64,000 nt of DNA from Pseudomonas hydrolytica (GCF_021495345.1 NZ_CP099397.1:4030001-4094000); one strand, 5' to 3'; shown: positions 10,030 through 18,631, counted from the first letter of the stretch. The notes: generated by a model not told the origin, from the sequence alone. Numbers and translations: made by a program.

Positions 10030-10671
10030 CTATACGCCTCGAAATTCTTCTTCTGTAATCACCCGGTAGGCGTGTTCGGCCGCCAGGTATTCGAGCAGCA
10101 CCACACGGTCGCCGCGCTTGAAGCCCAGCGCCTCGTCGGCACGCACGCGCAGGATCAGCCCGGCGCCGCCATCTTCCAGCACCGCTTCGCCATGGCTGGC
10201 GGTGACTCGGCCGCTGCGCACCACCGCTACCTGCCCCAGCACGGATTTGCTGCTGATCGCCTCGACCTTGTGAAACAGCGGACGCAGCGGCCGACAGATC
10301 GCCGCGCACAGCGGTGCGGCCACGACCAAGACACCGGCGATCACCACCAGCCCCAACGGGTAGCGCAAAATGCCCAGCGGCAGGTGGCGCAGCAGCCACA
10401 GCTCGATGAAGTAGCAGATGAACCAGCCAAAGAAGAACAGCAGCGTCAGCACCAGAGTGACCGGCACGCCGTCGAGCTTGAGTTTGTAGAGCAGGCCGGC
10501 AAGGCCTTCGGTCTGGCCGGCGCCATCCATTACCGAATCGGCCTCGACGTCGAGCAGGTCGACCTCGAGCAAGCCGGCGGCGACGACCAGCCAATAGATG
10601 ACCGCCACGCACAGCAGGAAGCTGTAGATGGCGGTGGGAAATGACAGCGCTGTCTGCAGGAAGAGTTCCAT
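10030..10671 (-). CDS. YqiJ-like inner-membrane protein with C-terminal OB fold
   Basis: This 213-residue protein has three hydrophobic segments in the first 130 residues (about 10-32, 70-92 and 105-125). A soluble C-terminal domain of about 75 residues follows, with the small beta-rich character of the NfeD/OB-fold family. Partnership of OB-fold membrane proteins with SPFH proteins is well established (NfeD-stomatin, YqiJ-YqiK), and the flotillin gene follows directly. The reading frame starts at ATG 10671. A GC-rich hairpin separates it from the pspA-like gene. Confidence 0.8.
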   Translation of the reverse strand: MELFLQTALSFPTAIYSFLLCVAVIYWLVVAAGLLEVDLLDVEADSVMDGAGQTEGLAGLLYKLKLDGVPVTLVLTLLFFFGWFICYFIELWLLRHLPLGILRYPLGLVVIAGVLVVAAPLCAAICRPLRPLFHKVEAISSKSVLGQVAVVRSGRVTASHGEAVLEDGGAGLILRVRADEALGFKRGDRVVLLEYLAAEHAYRVITEEEFRGV

Positions 10672-10696
10672 TTTTTCCTTTTCCCTGGGTTAGGGA

Positions 10697-10718
10697 AACG
10701 GGGCGCCAGCGCCCCGTT
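10697..10718 (-). terminator. Intercistronic GC-rich hairpin after the pspA-like gene
   Basis: The stem ACGGGGCGC/GCGCCCCGT has a 2-base loop and is followed on the minus strand by TTTCCC. It lies 14 bases after the PspA-family stop. It may act as a partial terminator, so that the two short upstream genes are made in larger amount than the flotillin part. Confidence 0.6.
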
Positions 10719-10731
10719 GTTTACGCATCGC

Positions 10732-11427
10732 TCAGGACTTGGCCTTGTCCTTCAGCCTGGCCAGCACGCTGTCGGCACTGGCGCTGTCGGCCTTGATGCC
10801 GGCGGCGCGCAGCTTGGCTTCCAGCGAATCGTCCGGCGCACTGGTAGCGGCCAGCTCGGCCGAGGCTTCCATCTTCGCAGCACGCTCGGCCTGCTTCTGT
10901 TTGATGCGCTCGAGCGACTCGACCGCGGTCTGCAGCTTGGCTTGCGAGCCGCCGTAACGCTGAGCCACGGCCATCTGCGCCTTCTGCACGCTCTCGGTGG
11001 CCTTGACCGTGTCCACCTGCTGCTTGAGGCGCTTGATGTTGCCTTCGGCCTGGGTCACGGCCTTGCGCAGCTGCGCCACGCTGGCGGCGAAACCTTCGGC
11101 CTGCTCGCGCTCGCTGGCCAGTTCGATCTCCAGGTTGGCGATCTTCTCGGCCACTTCCTTGGCTAAGGTCTCGTTGCCGGCTTCCAGCGCCTTGAGTGCG
11201 TACTGCTCGTATTCGGCGATGCTCGCCGCACTCTTGCTCACCTTGTCGCTGGCCAGCTTGTGCTTGGCCATGATCTCGGCCAGCGCTTCCTTGGAGCGAC
11301 GCAGCTCGGTGTCGGCGTCGCGGATTTCCTGATCGAGAATGCGCAGGGCCTGGCTGTCCACCACGGCCTCGCCCACTTCATTGGCGCCGCCGCGCAGCGC
11401 CGTCAGCAGTTTGCTCCAGACGTTCAT
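10732..11427 (-). CDS. PspA/IM30 family membrane-stress protein (YjfJ-like)
   Basis: This 231-residue protein is almost entirely alpha-helical with long coiled coils, as in PspA/IM30/Vipp1. These ESCRT-III-like proteins form rods and rings that bind and stabilise damaged inner membrane. I chose ATG 11427 because AAAGGAG lies seven bases upstream; an in-frame start at 11448 has no such site and would overlap the preceding gene. The gene directly upstream encodes a DUF2170 protein, the same pairing as E. coli yjfI-yjfJ. No PspBC or PspF homologue is present in the window, so control differs from the classical Psp response. Confidence 0.88.
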   Translation of the reverse strand: MNVWSKLLTALRGGANEVGEAVVDSQALRILDQEIRDADTELRRSKEALAEIMAKHKLASDKVSKSAASIAEYEQYALKALEAGNETLAKEVAEKIANLEIELASEREQAEGFAASVAQLRKAVTQAEGNIKRLKQQVDTVKATESVQKAQMAVAQRYGGSQAKLQTAVESLERIKQKQAERAAKMEASAELAATSAPDDSLEAKLRAAGIKADSASADSVLARLKDKAKS

Positions 11428-11440
11428 CGCACTTCTCCTT

Positions 11441-12061
11441 TCAGGCACTGGCCGTGAGGAAGCCCTCGTAGGCTTCGGTGGCCTTGATCACGTTGTCCGC
11501 CAGCAGCTCGATCTCGAACACCACATCGGACAGGGTCGAGGATGAGCTGAGCGCGCCGAACATGGTGTAACAATCGCGCCCGTCGACCATCTTCTCCAGG
11601 CCGATGGACGACAGCGGGAACAGCTTGTGGGTGCGCAGCACTTCTTCGTTGAAGGCGTTGGCGTCCTTGACGTCCGTTGCGGGCCATAGCAGCGCCTCGA
11701 CGATGATCTGCTCGCCGAACACGGCGATGAATAGCGGCAGGTCACCGTATTCGCGCATGGTCACGTGCAAGCTGGCGTCGGCGCCCTGGATCAGCTCGAT
11801 GCCGGCCTGCCCGCTGTGGAACAGCTCCGTCGCCGCCAGCGCGTCATACAGCGCCTGGGCGGTCCAAACCTGCGGCATGCTCATACCTTCCTCCTTCTCC
11901 ATCGAAGCCAGCGTCGACTGAGGCTGGCGCAGTTTGCGTTCGAACGCGACCAGCAGCGGCGCGTGCTCGGGCAGTATCCAGACTTCCTTCTTGACCAGAC
12001 CCTGCTCGCGCAGGCGCTGACGGTAAAGACGCTGGTAGTGGGCTGATGATTTGTTGTCCAT
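11441..12061 (-). CDS. DUF2170 protein (YjfI-like), first gene of the PspA/flotillin operon
   Basis: This 206-residue soluble protein starts with a basic helical segment of about 45 residues that resembles a small DNA- or membrane-binding region. An acidic DUF2170 domain (about 55-206) follows. E. coli YjfI has the same pairing with a PspA paralogue, and its role is not well defined. Its stop is 13 bases from the PspA-family start. The upstream region carries two CACATGTG palindromes that are likely to control the whole row of genes. The Shine-Dalgarno sequence before ATG 12061 is weak. Confidence 0.8.
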   Translation of the reverse strand: MDNKSSAHYQRLYRQRLREQGLVKKEVWILPEHAPLLVAFERKLRQPQSTLASMEKEEGMSMPQVWTAQALYDALAATELFHSGQAGIELIQGADASLHVTMREYGDLPLFIAVFGEQIIVEALLWPATDVKDANAFNEEVLRTHKLFPLSSIGLEKMVDGRDCYTMFGALSSSSTLSDVVFEIELLADNVIKATEAYEGFLTASA

Positions 12062-12078
12062 GGAAACTAGCCTAGACC

Positions 12079-12112
12079 TTCACATGTGATATCGCAATAC
12101 ATCACATGTGAT
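12079..12112. promoter_or_regulatory. Double palindromic operator upstream of the DUF2170/PspA operon
   Basis: Two near-identical 12-base palindromes, TTCACATGTGAT (12079-12090) and ATCACATGTGAT (12101-12112), are centred 22 bases apart, about two helix turns. They lie 18 to 51 bases upstream of the DUF2170 start codon, in the promoter zone. Repeated dyads with whole-turn spacing are typical of a dimeric regulator that binds cooperatively. No regulator gene is next to them. Confidence 0.7.
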
Positions 12113-12396
12113 ACTTTTCGCACCGCTCGTCGAGCGGACAGGCGGACGCCGTCAACGACCAGATACGGCCGGCGACACGAGAGACTTCAAGGAAAGATCA
12201 GGAAGGGGAAAACATCCATGAGAACTTGCCAAGCGCTTCCATTCGCCAGCGGGAATTAAACCGCAGCCCCTATCAGGATGCACGCGCAAAAGCGCCAACC
12301 TCTTCGCACTTGCGGCAATTGGCCAGCAAGCTCGCACATGGTCACGCCGGCGGCAATGCAATAGGCTTGCGCACCTGAGCAACCACAGGAGCCACC

Positions 12397-13596
12397 ATGA
12401 GCGCCCCCAGCCAACCTCTTGCCGGCCTGAAAGTGATCGAACTCGGCAGCCTGATCGCAGGACCGTTCGCCGCGCGCATCTGCGCCGAGTTCGGCGCCGA
12501 GGTGATCAAGGTCGAGTCGCCCGATGGCGGCGACCCGCTGCGCAAGTGGCGCAAGCTGTACGAAGGCACTTCGCTGTGGTGGTTCGTTCAGGCACGCAAC
12601 AAGCGCTCGATCACCCTCAACCTCAAGCACGAGGCCGGCCGCGACGTGCTGCGCAAGCTGTTGGCGGAGGCCGACATCCTGATCGAGAACTTTCGCCCCG
12701 GCGTGCTGGAAAAGCTTGGCCTGGGCTGGGACGCCCTCCACGCACTGAACCCCAGACTGGTGATGGTGCGCCTGTCCGGCTTCGGCCAGAGCGGCCCGAT
12801 GAAGGATCAGCCGGGGTTCGGCGCAGTCGGCGAATCCATGGGCGGGCTGCGCTACATCACCGGTTTCGAGGATCGCCCGCCAGTGCGCACCGGCATCAGC
12901 ATCGGCGACTCCATCGCCGCGCTATGGGGCGTGATCGGCGCGCTGATGGCGCTGCGCCAACGCGAAGTCAACGGCGGCAGCGGCCAGGTGGTGGACGTGG
13001 CGCTGTACGAGGCGGTGTTCGCCATGATGGAGTCGATGGTGCCGGAGTTCGACGTGTTCGGCTTTATCCGCGAGCGCAGTGGCAACATCATGCCGGGCAT
13101 CACCCCCTCCTCCATCCACACCACCGCGGACAACAAGCACATCCAGATCGGCGCCAACGGCGACGCCATCTTCAGGCGCTTCATGCTGGCCATCGGGCGC
13201 GAGGATCTGGCGAACGACCCTGATCTGGCCAGCAACGATGGCCGCGACGCACGACGCGGCGAACTGTACGAGGTGATCGACCGCTGGACCGCCAGCCTGC
13301 CCCTGAGCGAGGTGGAAGCGACACTCAGAGGCGCCGAGGTGCCGGCCAGTCGCATCTACTCGGCCGAAGACATGCTCAAGGATCCGCAGTTTCTCGCCCG
13401 CGAGATGTTTCTTTCCGCGCAACTTCCGGACGGCAAGGCGTTCAAGATGCCAGGCATAGTGCCCAAGCTCTCCGACACCCCCGGCGCGGTGCACTGGACG
13501 GGGCCGGCCCTGGGCGAACACAACGCCGAGGTATTGAGCAGCCTCGGCTATGACGCCCAGCAGATTGAAGAGCTGCGCAACCAGGGAGCGATCTGA
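12397..13596 (+). CDS. CaiB/BaiF family CoA-transferase
   Basis: This 399-residue protein has the family III CoA-transferase fold. The N-terminal segment GLKVIELGSLIAGPFAAR carries the nucleotide-binding-like motif typical of CaiB/BaiF. The catalytic aspartate that forms the acyl anhydride is probably D171 in the GISIGDS segment. Related enzymes move CoA between carboxylic acids (formyl-CoA/oxalate, carnitine, succinate). The CoA donor and acceptor cannot be inferred here. It is the first gene on the plus strand after the divergent stress operon, and its stop is one base from the start of a small membrane-protein gene. Confidence 0.9.
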   Translation: MSAPSQPLAGLKVIELGSLIAGPFAARICAEFGAEVIKVESPDGGDPLRKWRKLYEGTSLWWFVQARNKRSITLNLKHEAGRDVLRKLLAEADILIENFRPGVLEKLGLGWDALHALNPRLVMVRLSGFGQSGPMKDQPGFGAVGESMGGLRYITGFEDRPPVRTGISIGDSIAALWGVIGALMALRQREVNGGSGQVVDVALYEAVFAMMESMVPEFDVFGFIRERSGNIMPGITPSSIHTTADNKHIQIGANGDAIFRRFMLAIGREDLANDPDLASNDGRDARRGELYEVIDRWTASLPLSEVEATLRGAEVPASRIYSAEDMLKDPQFLAREMFLSAQLPDGKAFKMPGIVPKLSDTPGAVHWTGPALGEHNAEVLSSLGYDAQQIEELRNQGAI

Positions 13597-13597
13597 C

Positions 13598-13849
13598 ATG
13601 AACGAGTTACCGCAGGAGGTGCGCCGCCTGCTGCAGCAAGGTCAGCGCCGGGCCGCCATCGAGCTGCTTTGTCTGCATCAGAGGCTGAGCGAGGAGGAGG
13701 CGACTCGACGCATCGATCAGCACCTCGAGGACAACCCGCCACTTCGCCCACGCGGCGCCGCGGTTCTGCTCGCCAGCAAACTCAATTTCCTGGTCTGGCT
13801 GATCCTGATCGGCCTGATGGTCCTGGTCGCCTTGTTCCTCAGCCGCTGA
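13598..13849 (+). CDS. Small C-terminally membrane-anchored protein, unknown function
   Basis: This 83-residue protein starts at ATG 13598, one base after the CoA-transferase stop, so it is co-transcribed. Residues 1-50 are polar and helical, rich in Arg, Gln and Glu (an LLQQGQRRAAIELL-type helix, then an EEATRRIDQHL segment). Residues 58-82 form one hydrophobic transmembrane helix. The soluble part recalls the short helical hairpin seen in ribosomal L7/L12 C-terminal-like small proteins of pseudomonads, but I cannot assign a function. Confidence 0.7.
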   Translation: MNELPQEVRRLLQQGQRRAAIELLCLHQRLSEEEATRRIDQHLEDNPPLRPRGAAVLLASKLNFLVWLILIGLMVLVALFLSR

Positions 13850-13856
13850 AACGAAA

Positions 13857-13877
13857 CCGGCGCCACAAGGGCGCCGG
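13857..13877. terminator. Bidirectional hairpin between the small membrane protein and thrC
   Basis: The perfect stem CCGGCGCC/GGCGCCGG with a 5-base loop sits in the 49-base gap between two convergent genes. It serves as a plausible end for both transcripts. Confidence 0.75.
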
Positions 13878-13898
13878 CTTGCATTCACAGACCGGAAT

Positions 13899-15308
13899 TC
13901 AGAGCGGCTTGCCGCGATTGCCGTGAGCGGCGACGAACTGCTGCACGGTGCGCAGGTCGTTGGCCAATACCGTGCAACGCTCCTCGCGCTGGAACAGATC
14001 GGCCAGGTGCGCCGGCAAGGCCGGAGCCGCATCGATACCAGCCTTCTCCACCGCCTCGGGGAACTTGACCGGATGCGCCGTACCCAGCACCACCATGGGG
14101 GTCGCCAGGCTGCGGCGGCATTCGCGCGCAGCGCGCACGCCGATGGCAGTGTGCGGGTCGAGCAGCTCGCCGCACTCCTGATACACATCGGTGATGGTCT
14201 CGCAGGTCTGCTCGTCGTTCACCGCCAGCGAATCGAACAGCTTGCGCGCCTCGGTCCAGCGATCTTCCTCGACACTGAAACCGCCGCCCTGCTTGAAGCT
14301 GTCCATCAGGCTGGCAATGGCGGCGCCATTGCGGCCATGCAGGTCGAACAGCAGGCGCTCGAAGTTGGACGAGACCATGATGTCCATCGACGGCGACAGG
14401 GTCGGGTGCAGGGTGTCCTTGACGTACTGATTGCCGCTCATGAAGCGGTGCAGGATGTCGTTGCGGTTGGTGGCGACGATCAGCTGGCTGACCGGCAGGC
14501 CCATGTTGCGCGCCAGGTACCCGGCGAAGATGTCGCCGAAGTTGCCGGTCGGCACCGAGAAGGCGACGGAGCGAGCCGGCGCGCCGAGCTGCAGTGCAGC
14601 GTGGAAGTAGTAGACGATCTGGGCCATGATCCGCGCCCAGTTGATCGAGTTGACCGCCACCAGACGCGTGCCCTTGAGGAAGCCCTGGTCGGCGAAGCTG
14701 GCCTTGACCATCTCCTGGCAGTCGTCGAAGTTGCCTTCGATGGCGATGTTGTGGATGTTGTCGCCGAGGATGGTGGTCATCTGCCGGCGCTGCACCTCGG
14801 ACACGCGGTTGTGCGGGTGCATGATGAAGATGTCGACGTTGTCGCAGGCCTTGCAGCCTTCGATGGCCGCCGAGCCGGTGTCGCCGCTGGTGGCGCCCAT
14901 GATCACCACGCGCTCGCCGCGCTTGGCCAGCACATGGTCGAGCAGACGACCGAGCAGCTGCAGGGCGAAGTCCTTGAACGCCAGGGTCGGGCCGTGGAAC
15001 AGCTCCAGCACCCACTCGTTGCCGTTGAGCTGACGCAGCGGCGCCACGGCGTTGTGGGCGAACACGCCGTAGGTTTCCTCGAGAATCTTCTTGAAGTCGG
15101 CGTCAGCGATGGAGCCGGCAACGAACGGGCGCATCACCCGGAAGGCCAGCTCGTGATAGGGCAGGCCGGCCCAGGAAGCGATTTCCTCGACGGTGAAACG
15201 CGGCAGATTCTCCGGCACGTAGAGGCCGCCGTCGCTGGCCAGACCAGCCAGCAGCACGTCTTCGAAATTCAGGGCCGGCGCCTGGCCGCGGGTACTGATA
15301 TAGCGCAT
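13899..15308 (-). CDS. thrC: Threonine synthase
   Basis: This 469-residue, PLP-dependent enzyme converts O-phosphohomoserine to threonine. The N-terminus MRYISTRGQAP.L.FEDVLLAGLASDGGL is typical. The PLP lysine is in the LAFKDFALQ segment and the phosphate-binding GATSGDTGSAA loop is intact. I chose ATG 15308 because it matches the conserved N-terminus; an upstream in-frame start would add 12 unrelated residues. It lies 57 bases downstream of hom, the standard pseudomonad hom-thrC arrangement, with a hairpin between the two genes. Confidence 0.97.
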   Translation of the reverse strand: MRYISTRGQAPALNFEDVLLAGLASDGGLYVPENLPRFTVEEIASWAGLPYHELAFRVMRPFVAGSIADADFKKILEETYGVFAHNAVAPLRQLNGNEWVLELFHGPTLAFKDFALQLLGRLLDHVLAKRGERVVIMGATSGDTGSAAIEGCKACDNVDIFIMHPHNRVSEVQRRQMTTILGDNIHNIAIEGNFDDCQEMVKASFADQGFLKGTRLVAVNSINWARIMAQIVYYFHAALQLGAPARSVAFSVPTGNFGDIFAGYLARNMGLPVSQLIVATNRNDILHRFMSGNQYVKDTLHPTLSPSMDIMVSSNFERLLFDLHGRNGAAIASLMDSFKQGGGFSVEEDRWTEARKLFDSLAVNDEQTCETITDVYQECGELLDPHTAIGVRAARECRRSLATPMVVLGTAHPVKFPEAVEKAGIDAAPALPAHLADLFQREERCTVLANDLRTVQQFVAAHGNRGKPL

Positions 15309-15332
15309 GGGATAAACCTTCGTTCTGCTGCA

Positions 15333-15354
15333 CCCGCAGGCCAAGACCTGCGGG
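15333..15354. other. Intercistronic hairpin between hom and thrC
   Basis: The perfect 8-bp stem CCCGCAGG/CCTGCGGG with a 6-base loop lies in the 57-base gap. No T-run follows in the minus direction, so it is more likely an mRNA-stability or processing element than a terminator. Confidence 0.5.
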
Positions 15355-15365
15355 CGGACACATGA

Positions 15366-16670
15366 TTAATTGAGCTGTTCCACGCGGATACGGACGATGG
15401 GCGCAGCCACGCCATCCAGCGTTTCCATGGCGGAGATGGCATCGAGGATACGCGCCTCGACCACCCGGTGGGTAACCAGGATCATCGGCACCAGGCCGTC
15501 CTGCTCCTCGGCTTCCTTCTGCATGATCGACTCGATGTTGATGCCGCGTTCGGAGAGGATGCTCGCCACCTGTGCCAGCACGCCCGGGTGGTCCTTGGCC
15601 TGGATGCGCAGGTAGTAGGCGCTTTCGCACTGTTCGATGGGCAGGATCGGGTGATCGGACAGCGAATCCGGCTGGAAGGCCAGGTGCGGCACACGGTTGG
15701 TCGGGTCGGTGGTCAGCGCACGCACCACGTCAACCAGGTCGGCCACCACCGCCGAGGCAGTCGGCTCCATGCCGGCGCCGGCACCGTAGTACAGGGTGCT
15801 GCCGACGGCATCGCCATTGACCATCACCGCGTTCATCACGCCGTTGACGTTGGCGATCAGGCGGTCGGCCGGGATCAGCGTCGGGTGCACGCGCAGTTCG
15901 AACCCGGCCTCGGTGCGCCGGGCCACGCCCAGGTGCTTGATGCGATAGCCCAGCGCCTCGGCGTAGTTGACGTCGGCCGTGGTCAGGCGGGTGATGCCTT
16001 CGGTGTAGGCCTTGTCGAACTGCAGCGGGATGCCGAAGGCGATGGAGGCGAGGATGGTCAGCTTGTGCGCGGCGTCGATGCCCTCGACGTCGAAGGTCGG
16101 GTCGGCCTCGGCATAGCCCAGCGCCTGCGCTTCCTTGAGCACGTCGTCGAAGGCACGCCCCTTCTCGCGCATTTCGGTCAGGATGAAGTTGCCGGTGCCG
16201 TTGATGATGCCGGCCAGCCAGTTGATGCGATTAGCCGCAAGGCCTTCGCGGATCGCCTTGATCACCGGGATACCCCCGGCCACGGCGGCCTCGAAGGCGA
16301 CGATCACGCCCTTCTCGCGCGCCTTGGCGAAGATCTCGTTGCCGTGCACGGCGATCAGCGCCTTGTTGGCGGTGACCACGTGCTTGCCGTTGTCGATGGC
16401 CTTGAGCACCAGATCGCGGGCCAGGGTGTAGCCACCGATCAGCTCGATGACGATATCGATCTCGGGATTGCTCGCGACGGCGAACACGTCATTGGTCGTG
16501 GCGATGCCGGTAATGTCGTACTGCGGCTTGGGCGAGCGAATGGCGATCTGGGCAATCTCGATGCCGCGACCGGCGCGCCGAGTAATCTCCTCGGCATTGC
16601 GCTTGAGTACATTCAAAGTACCGCCACCGACGGTGCCCAATCCACAGATGCCCACTTTGACCGGCTTCAC
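15366..16670 (-). CDS. hom: Homoserine dehydrogenase
   Basis: This 434-residue enzyme makes homoserine from aspartate semialdehyde, the branch-point step to threonine and methionine. An N-terminal NAD(P)-binding GLGTVGGG motif is followed by the catalytic domain, and a C-terminal ACT domain (about 350-425, KDHPGVLAQVASIL) senses threonine. I place the start at GTG 16670, giving MKPVKVGICGLG as in other pseudomonads; a TTG two codons upstream is less likely. The thrC gene follows. Confidence 0.96.
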   Translation of the reverse strand: MKPVKVGICGLGTVGGGTLNVLKRNAEEITRRAGRGIEIAQIAIRSPKPQYDITGIATTNDVFAVASNPEIDIVIELIGGYTLARDLVLKAIDNGKHVVTANKALIAVHGNEIFAKAREKGVIVAFEAAVAGGIPVIKAIREGLAANRINWLAGIINGTGNFILTEMREKGRAFDDVLKEAQALGYAEADPTFDVEGIDAAHKLTILASIAFGIPLQFDKAYTEGITRLTTADVNYAEALGYRIKHLGVARRTEAGFELRVHPTLIPADRLIANVNGVMNAVMVNGDAVGSTLYYGAGAGMEPTASAVVADLVDVVRALTTDPTNRVPHLAFQPDSLSDHPILPIEQCESAYYLRIQAKDHPGVLAQVASILSERGINIESIMQKEAEEQDGLVPMILVTHRVVEARILDAISAMETLDGVAAPIVRIRVEQLN

Positions 16671-16816
16671 ACTCAATTCCCCATCAGCACTGCACGAAAC
16701 GGCCGGAGCATGCCCCGGCCGCGGATAAAGAGCCGCACCTTACGAAGCGGCTGTTTGTTAGTCAATCCACCGCTCACAGAACCTGATCACGAGCTCGCGA
16801 GCTAGAGCTATGCAAG

Positions 16817-16880
16817 GCAAAAACAGGCGAGGAAGCGCAGTTTACGAGTTGTAAATGAGCATTCCGAGCCTGTTTTTAAC
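16817..16880. repeat. Long imperfect hairpin, probably a dispersed intergenic repeat
   Basis: The 178-base gap between hom and dsbC contains a long imperfect inverted repeat. Outer arms are GCAAAAACAGGC (16817-16828) and GCCTGTTTTTAAC (16868-16880). Inner arms GGAAGCGCAGTTTAC and GTAAATGAGCATTCC surround a GAGTT loop. The flanks (GAGCTAGAGCTATGCAAGG..., ...GCAGAGCCGACGC) look familiar to me from other intergenic sites in this Pseudomonas group, so I suspect a repeated element. It could also end the dsbC transcript. Confidence 0.55.
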
Positions 16881-16918
16881 GCAGCAGAGCCGACGCACAG
16901 CAGCTCGTGGGCAGGTTC

Positions 16919-17644
16919 TTAGTTCGACTCCAGCGCAATTTTGGCCAGCTGCGGCGCCGGCTGATAACCCGGAATCATCTTGCCGTTGGCCAGCACGATG
17001 GCCGGCGTGCCGTTGACCCCGATCATCTGGCCCAGCTGGTACTGCTTGGCCACCGGATTGTCACAGGTCGCATCGGCTACGCTCTGGCGAGTCTTGGCGC
17101 GGTTCATGGCGTCCTGCTGATCCTTGGCGCACCAGACGTTGACCAGTTCCTTGGCTGCCGGGCTGTTCAGACCCTGGCGCGGGAAGGCGAGATAACGCAC
17201 CTCGACGCCCAGGCGATTGAGCTCCGGCACTTCGCTGTGCAGCTTCTGGCAATAACCGCAGTCGGTGTCGGTGAAGACGGTGATATGGGTTTTCGGCGCC
17301 TTGGGCGCGAACACCACCATCTCCTTGGCCGGAATGGAATTGATCTGCTTGGCCACCGCACGGCTCTCTTCGATCTCGGTGAGATTGACCGCCTGGCCAT
17401 CCTTGACCTGGAACAGGTAACCCTGGATCAGGAACTGGCCGTCGGCGCTGGTGTAGAGCTGGCGCCCACCCTTGAGCTGAACCTGATAGATGCCCGGCAT
17501 CGGGCTCTCGGCGATGGCCTCGATCGGCAGGCTGGCATCCAGCGAAGTCAGGCTCTGGCGGATGGCCTGATCGGGATCGGCAGCCAGGGTGATACCGCTG
17601 CCCAGCAGCAGGGCCAGGGCAACGGGAATACGGGTCAGGGACAT
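16919..17644 (-). CDS. dsbC: Thiol:disulfide interchange protein DsbC
   Basis: This 241-residue periplasmic protein has a clear signal peptide (MSLTRIPVALALLLGSGITLAA). The dimerisation domain (about 25-90) is followed by a thioredoxin-like domain with the CGYC active site in the TDTDCGYCQ segment and a cis-Pro loop near VNGTPAIVL. DsbC reshuffles wrong disulfides and is kept reduced by DsbD. I chose ATG 17644 because the signal peptide begins there; an upstream ATG would add 13 unrelated residues. It is 90 bases from xerD in the same direction, as in other pseudomonads. Confidence 0.95.
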   Translation of the reverse strand: MSLTRIPVALALLLGSGITLAADPDQAIRQSLTSLDASLPIEAIAESPMPGIYQVQLKGGRQLYTSADGQFLIQGYLFQVKDGQAVNLTEIEESRAVAKQINSIPAKEMVVFAPKAPKTHITVFTDTDCGYCQKLHSEVPELNRLGVEVRYLAFPRQGLNSPAAKELVNVWCAKDQQDAMNRAKTRQSVADATCDNPVAKQYQLGQMIGVNGTPAIVLANGKMIPGYQPAPQLAKIALESN

Positions 17645-17734
17645 GAACACTCCTGTCGAACGAGGGACGGCAAATATCGGCACAGCCTACCACAGATGAC
17701 CGCCAGGCAGCCGGCAGGCGACCGGACGGCGCAG

Positions 17735-18631
17735 TCAACCGCGCGGATGGTGCTTGGCATGCAGCTCCTGCAACCTCGCCCGAGCGATATGGGTGTAGAT
17801 CTGCGTGGTGGACAGGTCGCTGTGGCCCAGCAGCATCTGCACCACGCGCAGGTCGGCGCCATGGTTGAGCAGATGGGTAGCGAAGGCATGACGCAGGGTA
17901 TGCGGCGACAGGGACTTGCTGATGCCGGCCACTTTCGCCTGATGCTTGATCCGATGCCAGAAGGTCTGCCGGGTCATCTGCTCGCCACGCAGGCTGGGAA
18001 ACAGGACGTCGCTCGGCTTGCCACCCAGCAGCAGCGGCCGCGCCTCGCGACTGTAGCGCTCGATCCAGGCGATGGCCTCCTCGCCCAGCGGCACCAGCCG
18101 CTCCTTGCTGCCCTTGCCAAACACACGCAGGACGCCCTGGCGCAGGTTGACCTGCTCCAGAGTCAAGCCGACCAGTTCGCTGACGCGCAGCCCGCAGGCA
18201 TAGAGCACCTCGAGCATGGCGCGATCGCGCAGGCCTATGGGATCGTCCAGATCCGGAGCCTGCAGTAGCGCCTCGACATCCGCCTCGGACAGCGATTTGG
18301 GCAGCGGCCTGCCGATCTGCGGCAGCTCCACCTGCAGACTGGGATCCTCTTCGACAACCCCTTCGCGCAGCAGAAAGCGATAGAAGCCGCGCACGCCAGA
18401 GAGAAACCTTGCCGTGGAGCGCGCCTGATAGCCCTGCTCCAGGCGCCAGGCCAGGTGATCGAGAATGGCATCACGCCCGATGCACTGCAGCTGCAGACCG
18501 CGACCATCGAGCCAATGGTTGAAGTGCTCCAGATCGCTGCGATAGGCGGCACGGGTATGAGCGGACAGGCCCTTCTCGAGCCAGAGCGTCTCGAGAAATC
18601 GCTCGATCATGGGATGGGACAGAGTGGACAT
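17735..18631 (-). CDS. xerD: Site-specific tyrosine recombinase XerD
   Basis: This 298-residue protein has the full length of XerD. The N-terminal SAM-like DNA-binding domain is followed by the catalytic domain with all key positions visible: Arg in LRVSELVGL, Lys in GKGSKERLVP, His-x-x-Arg in HTLRHAFATH, His in LGHSDLSTT and the nucleophile Tyr in QIYTH. With XerC it resolves chromosome dimers at dif under FtsK control. Its placement before dsbC and hom-thrC is the usual chromosomal one, so it is not an island integrase. Confidence 0.96.
   Translation of the reverse strand: MSTLSHPMIERFLETLWLEKGLSAHTRAAYRSDLEHFNHWLDGRGLQLQCIGRDAILDHLAWRLEQGYQARSTARFLSGVRGFYRFLLREGVVEEDPSLQVELPQIGRPLPKSLSEADVEALLQAPDLDDPIGLRDRAMLEVLYACGLRVSELVGLTLEQVNLRQGVLRVFGKGSKERLVPLGEEAIAWIERYSREARPLLLGGKPSDVLFPSLRGEQMTRQTFWHRIKHQAKVAGISKSLSPHTLRHAFATHLLNHGADLRVVQMLLGHSDLSTTQIYTHIARARLQELHAKHHPRG

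Noticed and set aside
7860..10058. A 732-residue plus-strand frame
   Set aside because: It is antisense to the flotillin gene, low-complexity Leu/Gly/His-rich and without a domain.
17735..18631. The tyrosine recombinase as an island integrase
   Set aside because: It is XerD in its normal chromosomal neighbourhood, far from the guaA site.
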